Source: Micavibrio_C sp964577255 (lineage in GTDB: Bacteria; Pseudomonadota; Alphaproteobacteria; Micavibrionales; Micavibrionaceae). Taken from it: DNA of 31,342 nucleotides. Made by a program: the position numbers and the translations under genes. The stretch is taken from NCBI GenBank assembly GCA_964577255.1, contig CAZNYM010000021.1, forward strand, positions 1-31,342, written 5' to 3'. The notes below the pieces were generated by a model. That model had not been told where the DNA came from and did not search any database. It saw only the letters and a list, made by a program, of their open reading frames with translations. Of the stretch, positions 21,255-29,837 are shown piece by piece (position 1 is the first letter of the stretch; every line of letters starts with the position of its first letter).

Positions 21255-24197
21255 TCAGTTTTCAAGGCAGTACAGCGAGTAGGTGCCGTTGCAGGTCTGG
21301 CTGTTGTTACGGATCGCCGTGCCCGTGGTGCTGGAGGACGTGCCGGTCCAGGCCGACCATCCGCCGCTGCTGCCGCCGAAATCGCCACAGGAGTTTTCAT
21401 TAAAGGGTTTGTAAAGAAACCCGGTGTTGTCGGTAGCAGTCCAGACCGTGGCGTTGCGTACGGTATTGCTTTCGTCACGGTTGATGGCGTTGGCGATCGA
21501 GTTGTCGAACAGATCAGCCATGCTGGTGGCTACAGTGGCGCCGTTCATGTTGTTGAGCGTGGTCCAGTTCCATGCCGGCGTGACGTTGATGAAGGAGGTG
21601 GCGGTGTCGGAGACCAGGGCGCTCCAACCCGTGCCCAGGCCCACGGCGTTGGCGCGGGCGGCGCAGAAAGCATCGGCCCCCTTAATGCCGCCGAAATTGC
21701 CGTTGGTGGTGGTCGAGGTGATGAAAATGCGCTTGGTGCCGGTGGCGGGCACGCGCACACGCCAGAGGCTGCCATGATAACCGATCCTTGCAGTAACGAT
21801 CTGCTCGGTGCCGGCGGCACCCGAAGTGTCGCGCAGTTGCAGCGTATTGCCGTTGGTGACGGTGCCGGACGTCACCCACGAACCACCGTTGATGCGGAAA
21901 TCGGGTGCGCTGCCGCCCGTCAACGTCACGGGCACGGAGCCGTTCAGCCCGGCCAGCGTAACAGTATTGGAGGACACTACGGTTGAGGCTGTGGTGTAGT
22001 TTGTGTTGAAGGTCATGGCCGTGGGCACTTCGTCGGTGGCGCCGAAGCCGGTTTCGATACAATACAGGGAGACTCCAGTGCTGCAGGCCGAATTGCCATT
22101 CTGAACCCATGTGCCGGTAGTCGAAGATGACAGGCCCTTATAGCCGACAAAACCACCCGAGCTTGACGTCCATGCATTGCAATTGCCATTAGCACTGGTG
22201 ATGGGCGTGCCATCCCAGGTCATGGCGCCGGTCCACACATCAGCGTTGCGCACGCTGTTGTTTTCATCGCGGTTGATGGCGTTGCCAATCGAATTGTCGA
22301 AAAGGTCGGGCACCGACGTAGCGACCTGCGCTCCGTTCATATTGTCAAGCCTCCCCCAGTTCCAGGGCATGCGGTCATAGACCGGGGTACTGTGCGAACC
22401 GGCAAGCGCCATCCAGGTTCCAGGCAGGTTGGCTGCGGCGGCGCGCGTGTTGCATTGCGTGTCCATACCCAGATATCCGCTTGAAAAAGCGCCATTATAG
22501 GTCTGGCTGGTTATGAAGGCACGCAAGGTGATGGATGTGTCGGGAACGCGGATGCGCCAGCCAGCCTGACCGCTGCCGATCGTGAGCGTAACCGTGCGTT
22601 CCGTGCCCACCGCCCCCGAAGTGGCGCGCACCTCAACCGTGTCGCCGTTGGTGACGGTACCGGATGTGACCCATGAGCCGCCGTTGATCCTGAATTCAGG
22701 GCTGCCGTCACCGCTGGCGGCAACAGGAACAGACTCGGTGACACCCGAAATCGTTATCGTATTTGAGGTGACCAGGTTAGCGGCGGTGGTATAGGTCGTT
22801 GTCAGGCTGAAAGCGGCAGGGGTCCGATCCACCACCGGGCTGGGCAGGGCGATGTTGTGCCGCCGGGCACACCGGATATAGGAGTTGGTTGTGCAGCCGA
22901 AGGGGCCAGTGGTGCCATCGACAGCGCTTACGAGATCACAGGTGCCGGAAGGGCTATACTCGCCAAAATAATTGTTGCTGGCGAAACCGCCGATAGCGAC
23001 GCGATTGGTATAGAGGTAGGTTCTAAACTCAAAAGTGGAAGGCACGTACCAGTCGCTGTAGCCGCCATAAACCATGTCGGAACAGTAAGTATAGGCCTGG
23101 GAGGAAATGCCGGTGCCGGAATAAGCCATGACATCGACAGTATTTTGTGCCCCGCTGGTGTCGGACCCTATGTAGTATGCGACGGGGGAGTTGACACCAG
23201 TCAGGCTTCCGCCCTGCCTGGTGTAGGTATCGGTGCCGCCGGCGCAGGTGGGGTTGGTGGTGCCACCGCCGCAGCCGCCGGGCTGGACGATCAGATCGTA
23301 AAGCCCGCCCACACTGCACGCGGCATAGATGCCGCCGCCGCCCGCCGCGCCGACTACGCAACCGAAACTGCTGGCGGTGCCGCCGAGCGTGGCGATGGGG
23401 TTGTTGTTGGCGGTGATCTGCAGATTACCGTTATAGGTGCCGTTGGCGGTAGCTTTAGGCCGGACAGTTACGGTACAGTTGGCTGCGGCAGCCAGAGTGT
23501 TGCCGTTGCAGGTATCGGAAACGAATTCGAAATTGGTAGTGTTGGTCAGGCTGGTGGTGATGGAAGCCGAAGTCACCGTGCCCTGGTTTGTCACGGTGAA
23601 GGCGACGTTGCTGCCGTAGCAGGTGGCGTTGCCGCAGGTGCCGGCGACGTCCATGGCGCTGCTGGAGGCGGGCGTGACGACCAGAAGCACGCTCGGCACC
23701 GTCACCACCATCAGGCGCCATTGCACGCCATCGCACATTTCAATTCTTTCGTCGGTGGCGTTCCAGCGCAGCGCCCCCTCAACCGCGCTGGCGCAGCTCA
23801 GGCCGGTGCTGCCCAACAGAATCTCGCCGTCGACATGTAAAAGCGCTTCGGGCACGGCGGTACCGACGCCAAGACGGCTCGTGGAACTGAACATCAGGTC
23901 GGCATCCGCGCTGAAAGCGCCCGCGCTGTTGAACTGCAGATTGCGGTTGATGCCGCCGGTGGCAAAGCTGCCCGCTACCGTATCCCAGCTTGCGCCATCG
24001 CAGTACTGAATGATTGCCGAGACGCTGTTATAGCGGATAGCACCCTCGGAGGCGGCATCACAGGTGGTGGTCGAGGTGCCGATGCGCACCCCCCCCTCGC
24101 CCCATGTGGAAATACTGATCTGCGCTGTCGCTGGCCCGATCCCCAGGCCTAGTGCCAGCAAACCGGTCAGCAGGGCAGGTATCATCGCCACGCGCAT
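21255..24197 (-). CDS. giant secreted mosaic protein, 980 aa (tail-fibre-like N-part, two lectin-fold-like C-parts), copy 2
   Basis: No single family covers it. Order: signal peptide (1-25, ending PATAQ), a Cys-containing module EGAIRYNSVSAIIQYCDGASW (split, 51-71), a phage tail-fibre-like motif LGVGTAVPEALLHVDG (109-124), a second EGALRW-x-MCDG-x-W module (140-160), an Ig/ASPM-like beta domain (about 165-277), a DUF1566/Lcl_C-like domain with YCSDMVYGGYSDWYVPS (about 285-445), then two rounds of an Ig-like repeat (SPEFRINGGSWVTSGTV) plus a DUF1554-like lectin-fold domain (FNSN/TTNG, CAARAN..GLG, NMNGATVATS, NAINRDE, SLYCLEN). Many cysteines suggest disulfides, fitting a periplasmic or surface protein. 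It starts two bases after the stop of a homologue, so both are co-translated. Likely role: surface adhesion or recognition (inferred). No anchoring motif or transmembrane helix is seen. Confidence 0.85.
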   Translation of the reverse strand: MRVAMIPALLTGLLALGLGIGPATAQISISTWGEGGVRIGTSTTTCDAASEGAIRYNSVSAIIQYCDGASWDTVAGSFATGGINRNLQFNSAGAFSADADLMFSSTSRLGVGTAVPEALLHVDGEILLGSTGLSCASAVEGALRWNATDERIEMCDGVQWRLMVVTVPSVLLVVTPASSSAMDVAGTCGNATCYGSNVAFTVTNQGTVTSASITTSLTNTTNFEFVSDTCNGNTLAAAANCTVTVRPKATANGTYNGNLQITANNNPIATLGGTASSFGCVVGAAGGGGIYAACSVGGLYDLIVQPGGCGGGTTNPTCAGGTDTYTRQGGSLTGVNSPVAYYIGSDTSGAQNTVDVMAYSGTGISSQAYTYCSDMVYGGYSDWYVPSTFEFRTYLYTNRVAIGGFASNNYFGEYSPSGTCDLVSAVDGTTGPFGCTTNSYIRCARRHNIALPSPVVDRTPAAFSLTTTYTTAANLVTSNTITISGVTESVPVAASGDGSPEFRINGGSWVTSGTVTNGDTVEVRATSGAVGTERTVTLTIGSGQAGWRIRVPDTSITLRAFITSQTYNGAFSSGYLGMDTQCNTRAAAANLPGTWMALAGSHSTPVYDRMPWNWGRLDNMNGAQVATSVPDLFDNSIGNAINRDENNSVRNADVWTGAMTWDGTPITSANGNCNAWTSSSGGFVGYKGLSSSTTGTWVQNGNSACSTGVSLYCIETGFGATDEVPTAMTFNTNYTTASTVVSSNTVTLAGLNGSVPVTLTGGSAPDFRINGGSWVTSGTVTNGNTLQLRDTSGAAGTEQIVTARIGYHGSLWRVRVPATGTKRIFITSTTTNGNFGGIKGADAFCAARANAVGLGTGWSALVSDTATSFINVTPAWNWTTLNNMNGATVATSMADLFDNSIANAINRDESNTVRNATVWTATDNTGFLYKPFNENSCGDFGGSSGGWSAWTGTSSSTTGTAIRNNSQTCNGTYSLYCLEN

Positions 24198-24199
24198 GA

Positions 24200-27151
24200 T
24201 CAGTTCTCTATGCAGTACAGAGAGAATGTCGAGTTACAGCCGCTCAGATCGGTTGACGTGAAAGCCGTTCCCGTTGATCCCGATCGCCCATATTGACTGT
24301 AAAATGCACCGCTGTTGCTGGTAAATTCACCGCAGTTGTATCCACTTATCGCGAATATAGGAAAGCCCGTAGTCGGGCTTGTGTTGCCCCAGACCGAAGT
24401 GTTCAGAACGACGTTACTCTCGTCGCGGTTAATCGGGTTCATAATAATGCCGTCGAAAAGATCGGGGAGGCTGGTGGCCACCAGTTCGCCGTTCATGTTG
24501 TTGAGAATGTTCCAGTTCCAGGACGGGCTTTCATTGATGAAAGCGCTTGCGGTCGTTGAAACGATGGCGCTCCAGCCGGTGCCGAGGCCTACGGCATTGG
24601 CGCGCGCGGAACACATCGCGTTTCCGCCCCCTATGCCACCGGTGCCGTTCAGATTGCCGTTGGTGGTGGTCGAGGTGACAAAGATGCGCTTGGTGGCCGT
24701 ACCCGGCACCCGTACCTGCCAGACATCGGCGCCGCTACCGATATTGACGGTGATGGCGCGTTCGGTGCCGGCCGAACCGGAAGTTGTGCGCACCTGCACG
24801 GTATTGCCGCTGACGACATTGCCCGATGTCACCCAGCTGCCGCCATTGATACGAAACTCCGGCGTACCCGAGCCGGAAACGGTGACGGCCACGCTTTGAT
24901 CGATGCCGGTGACGGTGATGGTGTTGGACGTCACGAGATTCGAAGCGGTGGTATAGGTTGTGTTGAAGGTAAAGGCATTGGGGGCGCCATCCGATCCGCC
25001 GCCGCCCGTCACGCTTTCCACGCAGTAAACCGAATAAGTGTTATTACAGAGCGTCGCGCTGTTATATATGGCACCGGAACCCTGGGAAGGAGAGTAGCCA
25101 TTATAACCGTTAATGCCGCTGCTGCCGCTCGTCCAGTTACTGCAGCTCCAGCTGCCGCCACCGCCATTGCCCTGGGTGTCGGCTGTACCAGTCCAGGCGT
25201 AGGCATCCCTGCGCACGTTGAATTCATCGCGGTTGATGGCGGCCGACCAGGTACCATCGCTCAGATCGCCTACAGAGGTACCGACGACTTCACCGTTCAT
25301 GTTGGTGAAAGATGTCCAGTTCCACGGTATTCGGTCGAAAAGATTCGTACCGGCAGCCGCCATCATGGCTACCCAGGTGCCGCCCAGGCCTGCGGCAGCG
25401 GCGCGAGTGTTGCAGTAGCCGTCGAAGGTGGTGAAGCCGCTGCCGCTGCCGTTATAGGTGGTGCTGGTGATGAAGGCCCGGATCGTACCCGTAGCCGGCG
25501 CGCGCAGCTTCCAGGTGCCGCTCGTGGCGCCGACGGTCAGGGTGATGGTGCGTTCGCTGCCCGCGGCGCCCGAGGTGGCGCGCAGGCGGATCTGGTCGCC
25601 GTTGGTGACGTTGGCCGAAGACGTCCACGCGCCGCCATTGACGCTGAATTCCGGGCTGCCCGAGCCGCTGACCGAGACAGATACAGCCTGGGTGACGCTG
25701 GAAACGGTGATGGCGTTGGAGGATGTCGTCAACGTGCTGGCGGCGGCGACGGTAGGCGAGAAGGTGAAAGCGGTGGGGGTCGTGTCCGAAACCGGGCTGG
25801 GCAGGGCGATGTTATGCCGCCGCGCACAGCGCAGGTAATAAGCGTTGAAGCAGCCATTGGTTGCCGCGATGCTTCCGGTATTGAGTGTTACGTCGCAATA
25901 ACCGTTACCATCGAAACGGCCGTGGTAATAGCCTACCGCAAAGCCGCCGATGGCGACGCGGTTGGGGCTGATATAGGTCTGGAATTCGACCGTGGCGGGA
26001 ACATACCAGTCGCTGTAGCCGCCATAGACCAGATCGGCGCAGTAAGCATAAGGAGTCGATATCATGCCGAGACCGGAGTAGGCCATGGCGTCAACCGTAT
26101 TCTGCGCCCCGTTGGTGCTGGAAGCGGTATAGCCGACACTTACACCCGTGATCGCTTGCGGCGCCGCGGCCCAGGTGATGCTGTCGGTGCCGCTGCAGGT
26201 CGGGTTGTTTGTGATGGCCGGGCAGCCGCCGGGCGTGACCACCAGGTCGTAAGAACCACTAACATTGCAGGAAGCGTAAATGCCGCCGCCGCCGATGCGC
26301 CCCGGCGCGCAGGAGAAGTTGCTGGCCGTTCCCGACAGCGTAGCGACGGGGTTGTTGTTGGCGGTGACCTGGAGATTCCCGGTATAGCTGATGTTGCCGG
26401 TCGATTTCGGGCGCACGGTGATCGTGCAGGTCTGGTTGGGGGCCAGCGTGTTGCCGTTGCAGGTATCGGAGACGAACTCGAAATAAGTGGTGTTGGTCAA
26501 GCTCGAGACCATCGAGGCCGAAGTCAGCGAACCCTGGTTCTGCACTGTGAAGGCGACGTTGCTGCCGTAGCAGGTGGCGTTGCCGCAGCCACCGTCCACG
26601 TTCATGCCGGTGCTTGTGGCGGGTGAGATGACGAGCAGCACCGTGGGCACGGAAGCGACCAGCAGCGTCCAGTCAGTGCCGTTGCACATCTCAACCACGT
26701 TGTCGGTGGCATCCCAGCGCAGCGCGCCTTCGGTCGTGCCCGAGCAGGCCAGGCCGGTATTGCCCAGGATCGCTTCGCCATCGACATGCAAAAGCGCCTT
26801 GGGCGCGTTGGTGCCCACACCCAAGTGGCTGACGGAACTGAACACCAGGTCGGCGCTGCCGCCCAGCGCGCCTGCGTCGTTGAACTGGATGGAGCGGTCG
26901 GGCGAAGCGGGCGTGGCCGAGCCCAGCCCGCCCCAGCTCGTGCCGTTGCAATACTGGATCGAATCGCTGACGCTGTTGTAGCGCAGCGCGCCTTCGGCGC
27001 TGCCGTTACAGGTGGTGGTCGAGGTGCCGATGCGCACTCCGCCCTGGCCCCAGGTGGAGATGCTGATCTGCGCGGAAGCGGGCAGGGAGACGGTCGCGGC
27101 GGCAAGGGCCAGCAGGCATAAGGGCGTCAGAAAGCCAGGGGATCGGATCAT
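24200..27151 (-). CDS. giant secreted mosaic protein, 983 aa, copy 1
   Basis: Homologous to the gene that follows, with the same domain order at the same positions. Signal peptide 1-27 (VSLPASAQ); EGALRYNS-x-YCNG-x-W (53-73); LGVGTNAPKALLHVDG (110-125); EGALRW-x-MCNG-x-W (141-161); Ig/ASPM-like (165-277); DUF1566/Lcl_C-like, YCADLVYGGYSDWYVPA (about 285-450, closing with RCARRHNIALPSP); Ig-like repeat A (456-550); DUF1554-like copy 1 (556-712, with C580, C670, C702, C710); Ig-like repeat B (722-815); DUF1554-like copy 2 (820-983, ending SLYCIEN). The DUF1554 fold is C-type-lectin-like and known from Leptospira and Bdellovibrio-type surface proteins, so ligand binding is plausible. AGG sits 7 bases before the ATG; the 108 bases to the SURF1 stop contain AT-rich GATAATATTGTATAG that may hold the promoter. 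Confidence 0.85.
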   Translation of the reverse strand: MIRSPGFLTPLCLLALAAATVSLPASAQISISTWGQGGVRIGTSTTTCNGSAEGALRYNSVSDSIQYCNGTSWGGLGSATPASPDRSIQFNDAGALGGSADLVFSSVSHLGVGTNAPKALLHVDGEAILGNTGLACSGTTEGALRWDATDNVVEMCNGTDWTLLVASVPTVLLVISPATSTGMNVDGGCGNATCYGSNVAFTVQNQGSLTSASMVSSLTNTTYFEFVSDTCNGNTLAPNQTCTITVRPKSTGNISYTGNLQVTANNNPVATLSGTASNFSCAPGRIGGGGIYASCNVSGSYDLVVTPGGCPAITNNPTCSGTDSITWAAAPQAITGVSVGYTASSTNGAQNTVDAMAYSGLGMISTPYAYCADLVYGGYSDWYVPATVEFQTYISPNRVAIGGFAVGYYHGRFDGNGYCDVTLNTGSIAATNGCFNAYYLRCARRHNIALPSPVSDTTPTAFTFSPTVAAASTLTTSSNAITVSSVTQAVSVSVSGSGSPEFSVNGGAWTSSANVTNGDQIRLRATSGAAGSERTITLTVGATSGTWKLRAPATGTIRAFITSTTYNGSGSGFTTFDGYCNTRAAAAGLGGTWVAMMAAAGTNLFDRIPWNWTSFTNMNGEVVGTSVGDLSDGTWSAAINRDEFNVRRDAYAWTGTADTQGNGGGGSWSCSNWTSGSSGINGYNGYSPSQGSGAIYNSATLCNNTYSVYCVESVTGGGGSDGAPNAFTFNTTYTTASNLVTSNTITVTGIDQSVAVTVSGSGTPEFRINGGSWVTSGNVVSGNTVQVRTTSGSAGTERAITVNIGSGADVWQVRVPGTATKRIFVTSTTTNGNLNGTGGIGGGNAMCSARANAVGLGTGWSAIVSTTASAFINESPSWNWNILNNMNGELVATSLPDLFDGIIMNPINRDESNVVLNTSVWGNTSPTTGFPIFAISGYNCGEFTSNSGAFYSQYGRSGSTGTAFTSTDLSGCNSTFSLYCIEN

Positions 27152-27259
27152 CTCTGCCTATACAATATTATCGAAATAAAGGGCCGCCACCGCATCCGCA
27201 AAAGATGCCCGGAAATGCTACGCTCCCTCTATTGTAATGGCAATACGCTTGCGGAAACG

Positions 27260-27946
27260 TTAAGCTTTTTTATGAAATCTTAACAAAGAGATAACGGCCA
27301 GAACCGCGGCCATCCCGAACCAGAAAAGGGCATAGGAAAAATGGTTGTTCGCTGGTCGCCAGAGCACCTCTGGCGGGCGGGGCCGGACGGGCCCGGGGGG
27401 TGAGGGATCTTCGGCCGCGGCCTGCAGGATCAGGGGCAGGGCGCCGAAATCCTCTGGCCGGGCCCGGTATATCTCGTCGCCATCCGGCGGGTTGGCGGGC
27501 GTGAAGGCGTTGCCCCGCGACGGCGGGCGCAGGAGCCCGGTGACGCGCAGCATCGCCCCGCCTTGGGGCCGGCGCATATCGGCAGCCGGCGTGCCCGCTG
27601 GCACCCAGCCGCGATCGACAAGCAGGATTTCGCCCCCCGCCAGCGTCAGCGGCGTGATGACATGCGCGCCGGGCCGGCCTTCGCGGGTGCGCGGGATCAG
27701 CAGCATGCTGCGGTCGAGGGCATAGACCCCTTCCACCGACCCGTAGGCATAGGCATTTTTTTGCGCAGCAATTTTTCTAATCGCTGCCGCATCGGGGATG
27801 TCGGCCGGGTGGGCGTAGGCAACCTCAAGCGCTTCGATAATGGCGTTCTTCCAGGCCAAGCGCTGCAGCTGCCAGGTGCCGAGGCCGCACAAAAACGTGA
27901 CCCCGAGCAGCGTGAAAACGATCCCCCAGAGCGGCCGGCTTTTCAT
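27260..27946 (-). CDS. SURF1 family cytochrome c oxidase biogenesis protein
   Basis: Inner-membrane assembly factor helping heme a insertion or maturation of aa3-type oxidase. From the ATG at 27946, which overlaps the DUF983 stop (ATGA), it has 228 residues; an in-frame ATG at 28060 lies inside DUF983 and adds unrelated sequence. Features: TM1 about 9-25 with LGTWQLQRLAWK (21-33), GVYALDRSMLL, PLTLAGGEILLVDRGWVP, GLLRPP, a NNHFSYALFWFGMA motif ahead of TM2 (about 200-222) and a basic C-terminus (RFHKKA). These match SURF1/Shy1 (the family's NNH-x-x-YA-x-x-W-F). Last gene of the oxidase cluster; the two giant mosaic genes follow on the same strand after 108 bases. Confidence 0.92.
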   Translation of the reverse strand: MKSRPLWGIVFTLLGVTFLCGLGTWQLQRLAWKNAIIEALEVAYAHPADIPDAAAIRKIAAQKNAYAYGSVEGVYALDRSMLLIPRTREGRPGAHVITPLTLAGGEILLVDRGWVPAGTPAADMRRPQGGAMLRVTGLLRPPSRGNAFTPANPPDGDEIYRARPEDFGALPLILQAAAEDPSPPGPVRPRPPEVLWRPANNHFSYALFWFGMAAVLAVISLLRFHKKA

Positions 27947-28317
27947 GGCGCGTTGCGCCTGTGCTTGTATTCGAGCGCGAAGATATAGGCCTTCAGCGGG
28001 CGCAGCAAAAAGACGGTCAGCGCCAGGCCCAAAGGCGGCCACAGCAGGCCGTGCAGCCACAAGGGCGGGCTGAAGGAAAACTCGAATACAAGCGCAGCTG
28101 GCACCAGCAGGAATCCCAGGACGAAGATCAGAAACACCGCCGCGCCATCGCCGCCGTCATGGCTGAAATCAAGGCCGCAATCCGGGCAGGACGAGCGCAG
28201 GGACAGGCTGAGCGGGCCAGGAGCATACAGGGCGCCCCGGCGGCAGCGCGGGCATTTGCAGGCCAGCGCCAGGCGGATCACATCCGTGTCGGGAAGAACG
28301 GCCTCGGGATCAGCCAT
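27943..28317 (-). CDS. DUF983 family membrane protein
   Basis: Small protein of 124 residues with a zinc-ribbon-like N-terminus followed by membrane segments: CKCPRCRRGALY (20-31) and SSCPDCGLDFSHDG (42-55) give two CxxC pairs (C22/C25 and C44/C47), then two hydrophobic helices about 58-80 and 85-105. DUF983 proteins are typically placed in alphaproteobacterial cytochrome c oxidase clusters between ctaE and SURF1, as here, but their function is unknown; a metal-handling or chaperone role in oxidase assembly is inferred from context only. The start overlaps the end of ctaE by 8 bases and the stop overlaps the SURF1 start, indicating translational coupling. Confidence 0.9.
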   Translation of the reverse strand: MADPEAVLPDTDVIRLALACKCPRCRRGALYAPGPLSLSLRSSCPDCGLDFSHDGGDGAAVFLIFVLGFLLVPAALVFEFSFSPPLWLHGLLWPPLGLALTVFLLRPLKAYIFALEYKHRRNAP

Positions 28318-29200
28318 GAGGGGCCGCGACGGGGCCCATGCCGATCATGTTGCCCCACCAGTAAATGGCGATGAACAGGAACAGCCACACCACGTCGACG
28401 AAGTGCCAGTACCAGGCGGCGGCCTCAAAGCCGAAATGGCGCTCCTGCGTGAAATGACCCTTCATGGCGCGCAGCCAGCACACCAGCAGGAACACCGTGC
28501 CGACGAAGACATGGAAACCGTGGAATCCCGTGGCCATGAAGAAGGTGGAAGGATAAATGCCGTCCTTGAAGCCGAAAGCGGCGTGTTTGTATTCGAACAC
28601 CTGGAAGCACAGGAACAGCACGCCCAGGCCCACGGTGATGCCGAGCGCCTTGATAGCCTCTTTATTATGTCCTTCGAGAATGGCGTGGTGCGCCCAGGTG
28701 ACGGTGCAGCCGGACAGCAGCAGGATCATGGTCATCAAGAGCGGCACGTCGAAGGCATCGATGACGTGGATCTGCGGCGGCGGCCATACGCCCTTGGTGT
28801 ATTCGTTGCGCAGGAACTGGTGCACTTCGCCCGCGTACAGGCTGGAATCGAAGAAGGCCCAGAAGAAAGCGACGAAAAACATGACCTCGGAAGCAATGAA
28901 CAGCGCCATGCCGTAGCGCAGCCCGATCTGGGCGATGGGGCTGTGCGCCTTTTCGTGCACGGCCTCGAATATGACATCCTTCCACCAGAAGAACATGACT
29001 GCCAGCACAGCCATCAGGCCCAGAGCCACGCCCTTGAGGCCCACGGCAACGGGTCCGAGCGAGGCCTTGTGCATGAAGAAGACCATCCCCACGGCCAGAA
29101 GCCCGGCGGCGCAGGCGCCGATAAAGGGCCAGATGCTGGGGCGGACCAGGTGATAGGGGTGGGGCCTGCCGGTGGTGCCGTAGTGGATGATATCGGACAT
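28310..29200 (-). CDS. ctaE: cytochrome c oxidase subunit III
   Basis: Seven-helix subunit of the aa3-type oxidase; 296 residues from the ATG at 29200. The longer in-frame start at 29356 would extend 52 residues into ctaG. The protein opens with HPYHLVRPSIWPFIGA, followed by hydrophobic segments, the family's EVMFFVAFFWAFFDSSL block, VIDAFDVPLLMTMILLLSGCTVTWAHHAI, GFKDGIYPSTFFMATGFHGFHVFVGTVFL and WYWHFVDVVWLFLFIAIYWWG, each read in parts. These are hallmark subunit III sequences. It lies 13 bases downstream of ctaG and overlaps DUF983 by 8. Subunits I and II are not in the window and presumably lie beyond position 31342. Confidence 0.97.
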   Translation of the reverse strand: MSDIIHYGTTGRPHPYHLVRPSIWPFIGACAAGLLAVGMVFFMHKASLGPVAVGLKGVALGLMAVLAVMFFWWKDVIFEAVHEKAHSPIAQIGLRYGMALFIASEVMFFVAFFWAFFDSSLYAGEVHQFLRNEYTKGVWPPPQIHVIDAFDVPLLMTMILLLSGCTVTWAHHAILEGHNKEAIKALGITVGLGVLFLCFQVFEYKHAAFGFKDGIYPSTFFMATGFHGFHVFVGTVFLLVCWLRAMKGHFTQERHFGFEAAAWYWHFVDVVWLFLFIAIYWWGNMIGMGPVAAPHG

Positions 29201-29213
29201 AATAAGACGATTC

Positions 29214-29831
29214 CTAGTTGGTCGGAGACGGACGCTTTGCAGCGGGCTGATTGTAGAAGGCTTCCATCGCCTGTTCAAGCGCCGCCGAATCGATTTTGTA
29301 AAAAGTATAGGACAGGGTGATGGTGCCGACATCCTCCATTTCCCGGTCTTCTGCAAAAGCGGGCTCGATGAAGAACATCACCGGCATGTTGACCCGTTCG
29401 CCGGGGCCCAGAGCCTGTTCCTGAAAGCAGAAACACTGGACTTTCTTGAAGTATTTGGCGGCCTTGAAGGGGGTGACGTTGTAAACCGCGCTGCCCGCCA
29501 GGGGGGTGGCGGCGATATTGCGGGCTTCGTAACCGGCCAGTCCCTGCTGCCCGACCCGCACCGCCACCTCTTTTTGCAGTGGGCGGAAATCCCACGCCAG
29601 GCCGCGGTCGGTATCGGCGTTGAACCGCACCGTGACCACGCGTTCGCGGATTTCGGCGGGTGGGGGGGCAACCGCGGCGCGCTGCGTGGTGCCGTCGAGG
29701 CCGGTGATTTTGCAAAACAGGGAATAAAGCGGCACGAAGCCATAGGCGGCGCCCACCATCGCCACGACCGTCACGCCGGCCGCGAGCAGGGTGCGGCGGT
29801 TGCGTTTTTTAAGGTCGGGCGGGACGGTCAT
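29214..29831 (-). CDS. ctaG: CtaG/Cox11 copper chaperone for cytochrome c oxidase
   Basis: Delivers copper to the CuB site of subunit I. It has 205 residues: one N-terminal TM anchor (about 14-33), a VPLYSLFCKITGL motif just after it, then a periplasmic Ig-like domain with VTVRFNAD, the signature KVQCFCFQEQ (C-x-C copper-binding pair, about 131-140), MPVMFFIEPAF and VGTITLSYTFYKI. Length and motif order match bacterial Cox11. It follows the repeat protein by six bases and precedes ctaE, the usual alphaproteobacterial order except for the extra gene. Translation start ATG at 29831 has no clear Shine-Dalgarno, which suggests coupling. Confidence 0.95.
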   Translation of the reverse strand: MTVPPDLKKRNRRTLLAAGVTVVAMVGAAYGFVPLYSLFCKITGLDGTTQRAAVAPPPAEIRERVVTVRFNADTDRGLAWDFRPLQKEVAVRVGQQGLAGYEARNIAATPLAGSAVYNVTPFKAAKYFKKVQCFCFQEQALGPGERVNMPVMFFIEPAFAEDREMEDVGTITLSYTFYKIDSAALEQAMEAFYNQPAAKRPSPTN

Positions 29832-29837
29832 GCGGGA

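Larger units (their letters stand above)
21255..27151 (-). repeat. 2.95-kb tandem direct gene duplication
   Basis: The two mosaic genes are nearly the same length (2943 and 2952 bases), lie head to tail with 2 bases between stop and start, and share conserved DNA blocks at the same offset, for example the runs around 21701-21740 against 24654-24697 and around 23600-23640 against 26550-26590. Other stretches have diverged strongly, so the copy is old or selectively preserved in parts. Confidence 0.85.

Noticed and set aside
22857..23840. 327-residue plus-strand frame opposite the second giant gene
   Set aside because: Same type of shadow as above; the minus strand has recognisable domains and a signal peptide.
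24896..26626. 576-residue plus-strand frame opposite the first giant gene
   Set aside because: Low-complexity Gly/Ala/Val sequence arising from the complement of repetitive Thr/Ser/Asn codons; no start signals or domains.
27190..27235. Short inverted repeats (GCATC/GATGC; TATTG/CAATA) as terminator of the SURF1 gene
   Set aside because: Stems of five bases without a T-run in the right direction.
28256..29320. 354-residue plus-strand frame opposite ctaE
   Set aside because: Antisense to an unmistakable oxidase subunit III gene.
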